From: Erythrobacteraceae bacterium
GTDB lineage: Bacteria > Pseudomonadota > Alphaproteobacteria > Sphingomonadales > Sphingomonadaceae
NCBI GenBank assembly: GCA_027487015.1
Contig: JAIYEK010000314.1
Coordinates: forward strand, 1 to 33,208
Length of the DNA: 33,208 bases
Reading direction: 5' to 3'
Every line of letters begins with the position of its first letter. The first letter of the stretch is position 1. Below, piece by piece: positions 1 through 8,132 of the stretch. The notes beneath the pieces are model-generated. The model had not been told where the DNA came from and searched no databases. It was given only the letters and a program-made list of their open reading frames with translations. The translations under genes and the position numbers were made by a program.

Positions 1-33
1 CCCTCTCAATTTGCAGGAAGTGCAGAGCTTGTC

Positions 34-807
34 ATGACCCGCCGACCCTATATCGTCGGAAACTGGAAGATGCACGGCACCCGCGCAATGCTTTCCGAAG
101 CGCGCGCGATTGACCGTGCTGCGCAGCGTCACATGAAGGTCGAGGTCGCGATTGCGCCGCCTTACACGCTGATTCACCCGATCCATCGCGAGGCCGAGCA
201 AATCGCCGTCGGCGCGCAGGACTGTCACCACGAGGATGGCGGTGCGCACACCGGCGACATCTCGGCCGCGATGATTGCCGATGCGGGCGCGAGCTTCGTG
301 ATCCTCGGCCATTCCGAGCGCCGCACCGGGCACGGCGAGACCGATGCGGTGGTGCGCGCCAAGGCGGGGGCGGCCTTTGCCGCCGGGCTCAAGGTGATCC
401 TGTGCTGCGGCGAAAGTGCGGCGACGCGCGAATCGGGCAAGGCGGTCGCTTTCGTCAAGAAGCAGCTCAAGGCCTCGCTCCCGCCCGCTGGCGAGCTTCC
501 CGCCGAATTGGGCGAACGGCTGACCGTCGCCTACGAGCCGCTCTGGGCGATCGGCACCGGTACGCCGGCCACCACCGATGACATCGCCGAGATGCACGGC
601 GTGATCCGCGCGCTGCTGATCGAGCTGTTGGGCGAAGAGCACGGGCCTGAGGTGCGCATCCTCTATGGCGGTTCAGTCAAGCCCGACAACGCCGCCGCGA
701 TCTTCGCCGTGCCCGATGTGGGCGGGGCGCTGGTGGGCGGGGCGAGCCTCACCGCCGACAGCTTCATGGGCATCGCCCTCGCCGCCAGCGAGCCCTTCGA
801 CAACTAG
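34..807 (+). CDS. tpiA: Triose-phosphate isomerase
   Basis: Interconverts dihydroxyacetone phosphate and glyceraldehyde 3-phosphate in central carbon metabolism; cytosolic TIM barrel. At 257 residues it has the normal family length. The substrate-binding GNWKMHG stretch (residues 9-15) carries Asn10 and Lys12. The electrophile His93 sits in LGHSERR, and the catalytic base Glu168 in AYEPLWAIGTG, which leads into the flexible loop 6. The phosphate-binding YGGSVKP (211-217) and GALVGGASL (231-239) complete the site. All catalytic residues are present, so it should be active. The ATG is preceded by GGAAG about 13 bases upstream. It heads a same-strand run with secG and pyrG, a common alphaproteobacterial order. 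Confidence 0.97.
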   Translation: MTRRPYIVGNWKMHGTRAMLSEARAIDRAAQRHMKVEVAIAPPYTLIHPIHREAEQIAVGAQDCHHEDGGAHTGDISAAMIADAGASFVILGHSERRTGHGETDAVVRAKAGAAFAAGLKVILCCGESAATRESGKAVAFVKKQLKASLPPAGELPAELGERLTVAYEPLWAIGTGTPATTDDIAEMHGVIRALLIELLGEEHGPEVRILYGGSVKPDNAAAIFAVPDVGGALVGGASLTADSFMGIALAASEPFDN

Positions 808-909
808 CGCGCGGCGCGCGGGCTTGTCCAAACGGGCCCGCGCGCTTACATGGCGCGCAAGAATTGCAACCGGGCGCCCGCGCGCGCCCCTGCCAAGAGA
901 CCGTTTTTC

Positions 910-1290
910 ATGTCCCTGTTCATCTTCCTCACCGTGATCCAGGCCCTCGTGGCCGCCGCGCTGGTCGGCGTGGTGCTGATGCAGCGCTCCGAAGGGGGCG
1001 GGCTCGGCATCGGCTCGAGCCCGGGCGGCGCATTCGGCGCGCGCGGAGCAGCGGACTTCTTGACCCGCACCACCAAGTGGCTGGCGGTCGCTTTCGTCAC
1101 GCTCTCGATCCTGCTGGCCGCGATGGCCGCGCGCGAGAACAGCGTTGGTACGGTTACGACGACGCTCGATCGCAACGCGCCCGGGGCAGCCGCTCCCGCC
1201 AAGCCCGATCTGCTCGCCGATCCGGTTGTGCCGGCCCCCGCCGCGCCCCCGCCGGCCCAGCCTGCGCCCGCAGCTCCCGCCAAGCAGTAA
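910..1290 (+). CDS. secG: Preprotein translocase subunit SecG
   Basis: Small inner-membrane subunit of the SecYEG channel that assists SecA-driven protein export. The 126-residue product opens with a hydrophobic helix (MSLFIFLTVIQALVAAALVG), followed by the family pattern VVLMQRSEGGGLG and an AFGARGAADFLTR loop. A second helix lies at about residues 58-76. The last roughly 30 residues are Pro/Ala-rich and low-complexity, as in many alphaproteobacterial SecG proteins. An in-frame ATG at 850 would add 20 Arg/Ala-rich residues. I prefer 910 because it puts the first helix at the N terminus as in the family. It lies about 100 bp after tpiA and ends in a probable terminator before pyrG. Confidence 0.92.
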   Translation: MSLFIFLTVIQALVAAALVGVVLMQRSEGGGLGIGSSPGGAFGARGAADFLTRTTKWLAVAFVTLSILLAAMAARENSVGTVTTTLDRNAPGAAAPAKPDLLADPVVPAPAAPPPAQPAPAAPAKQ

Positions 1291-1314
1291 TCCTGCGACC
1301 CCGACGATCAGTGC

Positions 1315-1341
1315 CGCGCCCACATCGGGCGCGCCCTTTTG
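1315..1341 (+). terminator. Probable intrinsic terminator after secG
   Basis: A 7-bp GC stem (1315-1321 with 1327-1333) closes the loop ACATC and is followed by CCC and a TTTT run at 1337-1340. It lies 25 bases after the secG stop, so pyrG probably has its own promoter or depends on partial read-through. Confidence 0.55.
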
Positions 1342-1420
1342 TGTTGCCGCTCTACTGCACTGTGGATGGCGCCCTGACAGGGGCGCAATTCGCTTGCCCC
1401 GAATCCCTCCAGTTGCTTAA

Positions 1421-3070
<1,650 letters not shown>

Positions 3071-3564
3071 GGCCTCTGCCGATTCGGACCAATCGCACCC
3101 GCGGCTATCTCGCGGGCTTACGCTTTTGTCGATTCTTGCTCTCTAGAGCGCGGCCCCTGTCACATTTCACGGGGCCGTTCAGCTCTTCCCCGAACGCGCG
3201 CGCCCTCATGCGAGGCAGGCTCAAATGCCCTCTGCAATCCTTTGTTTCACAAGCCGGACTTGCCGTGTCGTTTCCATACAAGATTTGCAGATAGGCCTTG
3301 CGTAACCTTGCTAATCCGCATTAGACGCAGGACACGTTTTCACGTTTTTCTAGGGACTCACGCGTTAGGCGTTCGGAATTGCCGCTTCGGGAAATACGGC
3401 AATTCGATAGGTGCGCCAGGCGCGCGTTTTCCCCGATACAAGCTTGGCTGATCTTGTCCGTCTTCTGCGACCCGGACGGATAGGACCAGCCGAGGCGACG
3501 CAAGTCGCGGGGGCGGATCGCAAGATCCGCCCCCTATTATTTTTAGGCCTTGTTCACGATTGGC
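3071..3564. other. 494-bp non-coding stretch with serial hairpins between convergent genes
   Basis: No credible gene lies between pyrG and hsp20: short ORFs here lack ribosome sites and family resemblance. The first part has a GC hairpin (3151-3157 with 3171-3177) that may help end pyrG transcripts. From about 3376 the plus strand holds five successive stem-loops: 3376-3384/3397-3405 (9 bp), a small GC-rich one near 3413-3425, 3457-3462/3475-3480, 3495-3499/3504-3508 with a GCAA tetraloop, and a terminator hairpin at 3509-3534 that also has a GCAA loop. Base composition is less GC-rich around 3240-3410 than in the neighbouring genes. This suggests a structured small RNA read on the plus strand, of unknown class. 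Confidence 0.4.
3509..3544 (+). terminator. Strong intrinsic terminator with GCAA tetraloop
   Basis: A perfect 11-bp GC-rich stem (3509-3519 with 3524-3534) closes a GCAA tetraloop and is followed by TATTATTTTT. The U-tract lies on the plus-strand side, so it ends plus-strand transcription, either from pyrG or from a small RNA in the gap. A second small GCAA-capped hairpin (3495-3508) abuts it. The minus-strand side has no U-tract after the hairpin, so its use by hsp20 is doubtful. Confidence 0.85.
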
Positions 3565-4047
3565 TTAAGCGGCGGTGGCCGCATCCTCGCCATCACCGTT
3601 GGTGGGAACCGCGGTAAGCGTGGTGGTGCCGCCAATCGCGATCTTGCGCGGCTTCATCGCATCGGGCACTTCGCGCACGAGATCGATGATCAGCAGGCCA
3701 TCGGCGAGGTCCGCCCGCTCGACCCGCACGAAATCGGCGAGTTCAAAGCGGCGCTCGAAGCCGCGGTTGGCGATGCCGACATGGATCAGCTCGGAGCCGT
3801 CCTCCACCTCATCGCGCTTCTTGCCCTGCACAGTCAGCAGGTTCTGCTGCGCGGTGATGTCGATATCGCCCGGGCGGAAGCCGGCCACCGCCAGCGTGAT
3901 GCGGTAATTGTCCTCACCGCGGCGCGAGATGTTGAAGGGGGGGTAATTATCGCCGGCATTGAGGCGCGCCTGGTTCTCGAGCAGGTCGAACAACCGGTCA
4001 AAGCCCACGGTGGAGCGGCGGTAGGGGGTGAAATCGAAACGCGACAT
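3565..4047 (-). CDS. Hsp20 / IbpA-type small heat-shock protein
   Basis: ATP-independent holdase that binds unfolding proteins in the cytosol and passes them to DnaK/ClpB. The 160-residue product has an N-terminal arm with FDRLFDLLE, an alpha-crystallin domain at about residues 35-130 (PPFNISRRGEDNYRITLAVAGF near its start, VANRGFERRF-like pattern in its middle) and an alanine-rich tail after RKIAIGG. It closely matches the class A, IbpA-like rhizobial and alphaproteobacterial Hsp20 group. A longer in-frame ORF begins at 4149; ATG at 4047 is preferred because GAGGA lies 7 bases upstream and the family starts MSRFDF. Its leader carries a ROSE-like thermometer and an RpoH-like promoter, listed separately. 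Confidence 0.93.
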   Translation of the reverse strand: MSRFDFTPYRRSTVGFDRLFDLLENQARLNAGDNYPPFNISRRGEDNYRITLAVAGFRPGDIDITAQQNLLTVQGKKRDEVEDGSELIHVGIANRGFERRFELADFVRVERADLADGLLIIDLVREVPDAMKPRKIAIGGTTTLTAVPTNGDGEDAATAA

Positions 4048-4110
4048 GTGCAAATCCTCTTCACGAGCAATTTGGGTCTGACGCGGGCCTGCCGGATGCA
4101 GCGCCCGCCT
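4048..4110 (-). promoter_or_regulatory. ROSE-like RNA thermometer in the hsp20 leader
   Basis: On the minus strand the hsp20 leader ends TTGCTC-GTGAA-GAGGAT-TTGCACATG. The Shine-Dalgarno GAGGA (4055-4059) can fold onto TTGCTC (4065-4070) across a 5-nt loop. The pairing leaves a G opposite G, which is the hallmark of ROSE elements (a U[U/C]GCU box facing AGGA). Just upstream is a second hairpin: 6-bp and 4-bp stems with one bulged base and a 5-nt loop (4083-4108). ROSE elements are known in front of alphaproteobacterial hsp20 genes, where heat melts the last hairpin and frees the ribosome site. The match was made by eye, without folding energies. Confidence 0.65.
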
Positions 4111-4155
4111 TGTCGCCGTGTGTTTCCCGAGACTGGCGAAACGCGGCAACTGTGC

Positions 4156-4185
4156 TTATCTGGTTTTCACATTCAGGCTTTCAAG
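4156..4185 (-). promoter_or_regulatory. RpoH (sigma-32)-like promoter for hsp20
   Basis: Read on the minus strand: CTTGAAA (4185-4179), 15 bases, then CCAGATAA (4163-4156). This resembles the sigma-32 pattern CTTGAAA-N11-16-CCCCATNT. Transcription would start near 4149 and give a leader of about 100 nt, the usual ROSE leader length. The -35 lies inside the ribosome site of the divergent glutaredoxin gene. Confidence 0.5.
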
Positions 4186-4194
4186 AGGGTCCCC

Positions 4195-4458
4195 ATGAAC
4201 GCCCCCCAGATCGACATTTACACCAAGTTCGCCTGCCCCTTCTGCGTGCGCGCCAAGCGCCTTCTGACCGAAAAGGGCGCGGTGTTCACAGAGCATGACA
4301 TCACCATGGGCGGCCCGGGCCGCGAGGAAATGCTCGCCCGCGCGCCGAACGCGATGACGGTGCCGCAGATCTTCATCGGCGCAGTCCACGTGGGCGGCAG
4401 CGACGATCTCGCCGCGCTCGAACGCGAGGGCAAGCTTGATGCGTTGCTGGCAGGCTGA
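4195..4458 (+). CDS. grxC: Glutaredoxin 3 family
   Basis: Glutathione-dependent thiol-disulfide oxidoreductase. The 87 residues form a single thioredoxin fold. The dithiol active site is Cys14-Pro-Phe-Cys17; the usual residue after Pro in GrxC is Tyr, so Phe is a mild variant. The cis-Pro motif TVPQIFIG and the glutathione-binding GGSDDLAAL follow. The ATG at 4195 has AAGAGGG 5 bases upstream; the reading frame extends far upstream but that part is antisense to hsp20. The stop shares one base with the next start (TGATG), so it is translationally coupled to the amidase downstream, a common pairing in alphaproteobacteria. Confidence 0.95.
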   Translation: MNAPQIDIYTKFACPFCVRAKRLLTEKGAVFTEHDITMGGPGREEMLARAPNAMTVPQIFIGAVHVGGSDDLAALEREGKLDALLAG

Positions 4459-5279
4459 TGCCTAGGATCGCGCTCTTGCAGATGACTTCGGGGATCGACC
4501 CGGAGGCCAATTTCAGCGCCATCGCCGATGCCGCGCGGGCGGCAGCGGGGGAGGGGGCGGCGATGCTGTTCACCCCCGAAATGTCGCTGCTGCTCGACCG
4601 TGATCGTGCTCGGGGGGCGGGGCATATCGCGCCGCAGGACCGCTCGCCCTTCGTGCCGCGCTTTGCCGCGCTGGCTCATGAGACCGGCGTGACGCTCGCG
4701 ATTGGCTCGATGGCGGTGGCAGTCGAGGGCGGCAAGAACGCCAACCGCTCGATGGTGTTCGCGCCCGGCAGCGCGGCGCCGGTCACCTATGACAAGATCC
4801 ACATGTTCGACGTCGATCTCGCCAGCGGGGAGAGTTGGCGGGAGAGCAATGCCTATGAAGCAGGGCGCGCGGTGGTGACGGTGGAGGATACCCCCCTCGG
4901 CCGCCTCGGCCTTGCGGTGTGCTACGACATCCGCTTCCCCGCCCTGTGGGGCGCGCTTGGCGACCGTCGCTGCGACGCAATCGCGCTCCCCGCCGCCTTC
5001 ACCAAACCCACCGGCGCGGCGCATTGGCACGTGATGCTGCGCGCCCGCGCGATCGAGGCGCAGGCTTTCGTCATTGCTGCAGCGCAGGTCGGCAAGCACG
5101 AGGACGGGCGCGAGACCTATGGCCACAGCCTCGTGGTCGACCCCTGGGGCGAAGTGCTGCTCGACATGGGCGGCGAGGACGCAGGCCTTGCCTTTTGCGA
5201 CATCGACCTTGCCCGCATTGCGGAAGTCCGCGCGCAGGTGCCTGCTCTTGCCAATCGGCAGGAAATCGTCACATCCTGA
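4458..5279 (+). CDS. Carbon-nitrogen hydrolase (Nit1-like amidase)
   Basis: Nitrilase-superfamily amidase of 273 residues. The Glu-Lys-Cys triad is complete: Glu41 in LFTPEMSLL, Lys113 in YDKIHMFD and Cys155 in LAVCYDIRFPALW. The KIHMFDVD and YDIRFP context resembles the Nit1/YbeM branch, whose characterised members hydrolyse deaminated glutathione. That substrate is an inference from the family and from tight coupling to a glutaredoxin; an omega-amidase-like role is the main alternative. The start ATG overlaps the grxC stop by one base, and the stop is followed 6 bases later by the DUF1178 gene, so the three form one operon. Confidence 0.88.
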   Translation: MPRIALLQMTSGIDPEANFSAIADAARAAAGEGAAMLFTPEMSLLLDRDRARGAGHIAPQDRSPFVPRFAALAHETGVTLAIGSMAVAVEGGKNANRSMVFAPGSAAPVTYDKIHMFDVDLASGESWRESNAYEAGRAVVTVEDTPLGRLGLAVCYDIRFPALWGALGDRRCDAIALPAAFTKPTGAAHWHVMLRARAIEAQAFVIAAAQVGKHEDGRETYGHSLVVDPWGEVLLDMGGEDAGLAFCDIDLARIAEVRAQVPALANRQEIVTS

Positions 5280-5285
5280 TCGGCC

Positions 5286-5750
5286 ATGATCGTTTTCGAC
5301 CTCGCTTGCATTGAAGGCCACCGGTTCGAGGGGTGGTTCGGCTCCTCAGGTGACTTCGAGGACCAACGCGCGCGCGGGCTGCTGTGCTGCCCATCCTGCG
5401 GCGCATCGGATGTGACCAAGGCGCCGATGGCTCCAGCCGTCCCGGCCAAAGGCAACCAGCGCCAGGAGGTGCTGCCTCCCGAGCAGCGCCCGATGGCCAA
5501 CACGCCGATGCCGCCCGAAATGCGCAAGGCGCTTGCCGCGCTCGCCAAGGCGCAGGCCGACGCGCTCAAGGACAGCACATGGGTCGGCGACAAGTTCGCC
5601 GAGGAAACCCGTAAGATGCATTACGGCGAGCGTGACGAGGCGCCGATCCACGGACAGGCGAGCCTCGCCGAAGCCAAGGCATTGATCGAGGAGGGCGTGC
5701 CGGTGGCGCCGCTGCCGTTCCCGGTCGCGCCGCCGGACAAGTTGAATTGA
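5286..5750 (+). CDS. DUF1178 family protein
   Basis: Small cytosolic protein of unknown function (154 residues). The N-terminal MIVFDLACIEGHRFEGWF and the CCPSCGASDVTKAPMAP segment are characteristic of DUF1178. The CxxC pair and the upstream Cys8-x2-His resemble a short zinc ribbon like those of FmdB-type regulators; metal binding is inferred. Residues 45-75 are Pro/Gln-rich and likely flexible, then a charged helical region (EMRKALAALAKAQADAL) follows. The C-terminal SLAEAKALIEEGVPVAPLPF is also typical. It is the last gene of the glutaredoxin-amidase operon, an order seen in many alphaproteobacteria. Its stop overlaps the likely promoter of the tRNA gene. Confidence 0.85.
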   Translation: MIVFDLACIEGHRFEGWFGSSGDFEDQRARGLLCCPSCGASDVTKAPMAPAVPAKGNQRQEVLPPEQRPMANTPMPPEMRKALAALAKAQADALKDSTWVGDKFAEETRKMHYGERDEAPIHGQASLAEAKALIEEGVPVAPLPFPVAPPDKLN

Positions 5751-5774
5751 ATTGAAACCCGCGCCTGCTATGAA
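5747..5774 (+). promoter_or_regulatory. Probable promoter of tRNA-Arg
   Basis: TTGAAT (5747-5752), a 16-bp spacer and TATGAA (5769-5774) place a start site about 3 bases before the tRNA. The -35 sits in a short triplication of TTGAA (5742-5757) that includes the DUF1178 stop codon. Confidence 0.45.
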
Positions 5775-5783
5775 GCCGCTCGG

Positions 5784-5860
5784 GACCCCGTAGCTCAGCC
5801 GGATAGAGCACCAGATTCCTAATCTGGGGGCCGCGCGTTCGAATCGCGCCGGGGTCACCA
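5784..5860 (+). tRNA. tRNA-Arg(CCT)
   Basis: A full 77-nt cloverleaf. The acceptor stem GACCCCG (5784-5790) pairs with CGGGGTC (5850-5856), the discriminator is A, and CCA is encoded. The D-arm contains GCTCAGCCGGATAGAGC. The anticodon arm CCAGA-TTCCTAA-TCTGG gives anticodon CCT, which reads AGG. The T-arm contains GTTCGAATC. AGG is rare in GC-rich genomes of this type, so this is a low-demand tRNA. It abuts the stop codon of the convergent MFS gene with no visible spacer. No integrase or att repeat is seen beside it. Confidence 0.96.
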
Positions 5861-7072
5861 TCACCCCAAGTTCCGTTGCAGCCCCTTCCAGCGCCGCTCG
5901 GCATGGAGCGACAGCGCCACTACCGCGCAGCTCATCGCCAAGAGTAGCGCGCAGGTTGCACCCCAGCCGCCAAGGTCGAACACCGCCGTACCCAGCGCGC
6001 TCCCGATCGCGCCGCCGACGAACATCGTCACGATGTAGCTGGTGGTGAGCCGGGTGCGGATCTCGGGCGCGAGGGTGAATAGCGTCATCCGCCCGGTCAC
6101 GTCGATTGTCGGCCCCACGAGATTGGTGACGAACAGCGGCACCACGATCGCCCAGATCGAAAAACCCATCGGATAGAACATCGCAATCCCGGCCAGCTGC
6201 ACCAGCGCCGCCGTGATCCGGGCCTTGCGCGGGCCGACTGTGTCCGCCCAGCGCCCGAGCCGCGGGGTAGTGAAGACGCTCACTGCGGCGATCCCGGCCA
6301 GATAGCCGACATCGTCGGTGCCGTAGCCCATCGCAGGGCCGGTGAGGTGCAGCGCCAGCGCCAGCCAGCTCGCGGTAAAGATCGCGAAGTTCAGCCCCTG
6401 GATCGCGGCCGAGATCCGCATGTCTGGATGCCGCGCGGCGAGCGCGAAGACCGAGGCGATCACCGCGCCGTAGCTCGCCTGCGGTTGCTTCGCGCTCGCG
6501 CCCTCGCTCTTCATCGCGACCGGTAGGAAGGCGGTGACCGCCACCATCAGCACCAGCGCACAGATATAGACCGTGTGCCAGTCCGTCCGCGCGGCGATGA
6601 TCCCGGCGCCGACGCGCGCGACCAGAATGCCGAAGATCACCGCCGCGGTCAGCTGCGCGGTGACGGCCCCCAACCGCTCGGGCGCGACGCGTTTGGAGGC
6701 GAAGGCGGGGATCAGGTAGGGCGCGATGGTGAAGAAGCCGAGCAGGGTCGAGGCGGAAGTGAAGGCAATGAAGCCCGGCGCAAGCACCATCCCCGCGAGG
6801 CACAGCGTCTGTCCCGCGACGAACACGAGGCACAGCGTGCGGTTGCGGTAGAAATCGCCGAGCGGCAGCAGCAGCAGGATGCCAAGCGCGAGCGCCAGCT
6901 GGTTCAATGCCGGCACAAGTCCGATCGTCGCCTCGCCCACGTTGAAGGCGCGCGCGACCTCGCCGATGATCGGGTGGATGTAATAGGCGTTTGCCGTCAC
7001 TACCGCGATGGTGAGCGCCAGCGCCCGCTCCTGCGTGCGGGTCAGGTAGGCGAGGGCGGGGGCGTCGCTCAC
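5861..7072 (-). CDS. Major facilitator superfamily transporter
   Basis: Inner-membrane transporter of 403 residues with about 12 hydrophobic helices, the usual MFS size. After the second helix the PLGDFYRNR segment is a degenerate form of the MFS motif A loop. The central loop (KSEGASAKQPQ) is short and charged, as expected between the two six-helix halves. Overall it looks like the drug/efflux-type MFS group, but the substrate cannot be read from sequence. Translation starts at GTG 7072, overlapping the upstream dehalogenase stop in a GTGA junction. It is thus coupled to that enzyme and may move its substrate or a product. It ends next to the convergent tRNA-Arg. Confidence 0.9.
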   Translation of the reverse strand: MSDAPALAYLTRTQERALALTIAVVTANAYYIHPIIGEVARAFNVGEATIGLVPALNQLALALGILLLLPLGDFYRNRTLCLVFVAGQTLCLAGMVLAPGFIAFTSASTLLGFFTIAPYLIPAFASKRVAPERLGAVTAQLTAAVIFGILVARVGAGIIAARTDWHTVYICALVLMVAVTAFLPVAMKSEGASAKQPQASYGAVIASVFALAARHPDMRISAAIQGLNFAIFTASWLALALHLTGPAMGYGTDDVGYLAGIAAVSVFTTPRLGRWADTVGPRKARITAALVQLAGIAMFYPMGFSIWAIVVPLFVTNLVGPTIDVTGRMTLFTLAPEIRTRLTTSYIVTMFVGGAIGSALGTAVFDLGGWGATCALLLAMSCAVVALSLHAERRWKGLQRNLG

Positions 7073-7986
7073 GTCAGGAAGCCGGCCTTCCGCGCCATCG
7101 CGATCACACCTTGCGACAAAGCCTCGGGGTGGTCTTCCTGACTAAAGTGCCCGCACCACGAGAGCATCGCATGGGGCTGACCTGCCGCGCCCTTGATCCG
7201 GCCCGACAGCAGCGGTCCGGCTTTGCCGAGCACCGGGTCGTCCTCGCCGAACAGGGTGAGGAAGGGCTTGTCGAAACCTGCAAGGCTCTCCCAAGCGGCG
7301 ACGTTGTCGGCAACCCCGTCCTTGTCGTCCTCGACCGGAACCAGCTGCGGGAAGGCGCGCGCGCCGGCCTTGGAGGGCTCGTTGGGGAAGGGCGCGTCAT
7401 AGGCGGCGATCTCGGCGGGGGAGAGTTCGCTCTGGCACCCCCGGTCCATGATCCCGGCGATCCGGAAATCGGGCGAGGACCGAGCGAATTCGCGCCACGC
7501 GAGGAATCCTGCCGAAGCCTTGCCGCCGCCGGTGGGCAAGAAGGTGTTGCTGGCGACGACGAAAGCGAAGCGCTCCGGCTCTTGTCCGACCAGCCTGAGG
7601 CCCAGCAGCCCGCCCCAGTCCTGACAGAACAGCCCGGCAACTTCCGGCACCACCGCATCGCGCCATTGCCTGAGCCAGTCGACATGGCGGGCGTAGGTGT
7701 AGAAGCCCTGCGCATCCGGCTTCTCGCTCTTGCCGAAGCCGATGAGGTCCGGAGCAAGGCAGCGGAAACCGGCATCGACCAGCAGCGGGATCATCTTGCG
7801 GTAAAGGTAGGACCACGAAGGCTCGCCGTGAAACAGCAGCACCGGGGGCGCGCCCTTGGGCCCCTCGTCGAGGTAGTGCATGCGGGCCGAGAGGCCCTCG
7901 CCAAGGTCGATAGTTAGCCAGTTCTCGGCGAAATCATAGCCCGGCAGGTCGGCGAAGCGGGCAGGGTCGTGGGCGATGATCTGCAT
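7069..7986 (-). CDS. Haloalkane dehalogenase, class I (DhlA-like)
   Basis: Alpha/beta-hydrolase that cleaves carbon-halogen bonds with water, giving alcohol and halide. The 305 residues fit the family. The oxyanion segment is HGEPSWSYLYRK (53-64). The nucleophile Asp123 lies in CQDWGG, with halide-binding Trp124 beside it. Trp164 in FLAWREF matches the second halide-binding Trp of class I enzymes. The likely acid is Asp250 in GEDDPV and the base is His280 in CGHFSQEDHPE. This Asp-His-Asp plus Trp-Trp set marks subfamily HLD-I. ATG 7986 is chosen over an upstream extension because GGGAGAG precedes it. Real substrates are unknown, and some relatives act poorly on haloalkanes. Confidence 0.88.
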   Translation of the reverse strand: MQIIAHDPARFADLPGYDFAENWLTIDLGEGLSARMHYLDEGPKGAPPVLLFHGEPSWSYLYRKMIPLLVDAGFRCLAPDLIGFGKSEKPDAQGFYTYARHVDWLRQWRDAVVPEVAGLFCQDWGGLLGLRLVGQEPERFAFVVASNTFLPTGGGKASAGFLAWREFARSSPDFRIAGIMDRGCQSELSPAEIAAYDAPFPNEPSKAGARAFPQLVPVEDDKDGVADNVAAWESLAGFDKPFLTLFGEDDPVLGKAGPLLSGRIKGAAGQPHAMLSWCGHFSQEDHPEALSQGVIAMARKAGFLT

Positions 7987-8132
7987 GGGGTCTCTCCCTC
8001 TCGTGGTCAGTCGGTAGCAGATCGAAACGGGATTGCCAGACCTCGTGTCTTGTCCGAAAGCACCCAAATTGGTGAGGTGGACTTGGACGCGGTGACGCGG
8101 CAAGCCACGCGCCCGTCCAAAGGAGACCATGC

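Noticed and set aside
3242..3503. Short open frames (60-69 codons) on both strands in the pyrG-hsp20 gap
   Set aside because: No ribosome site, no family resemblance, and they cover hairpins better explained as structured RNA.
3240..3544. Permuted (two-piece) tmRNA, 6S RNA, RNase P RNA or SRP RNA in the gap
   Set aside because: I found no tag-like reading frame, no T-arm plus CCA, no GAGGAAAGTCC motif and no SRP domain IV loop. The class stays open.
5784..5860. tRNA-Arg as an integration site for a mobile island
   Set aside because: No integrase, no repeat of the tRNA 3' end and no shift in base composition next to it.
8129..8131. ATG as start of the acyl-CoA dehydrogenase
   Set aside because: It is out of frame; the in-frame TTG at 8133 has a well-placed AAAGGAG.
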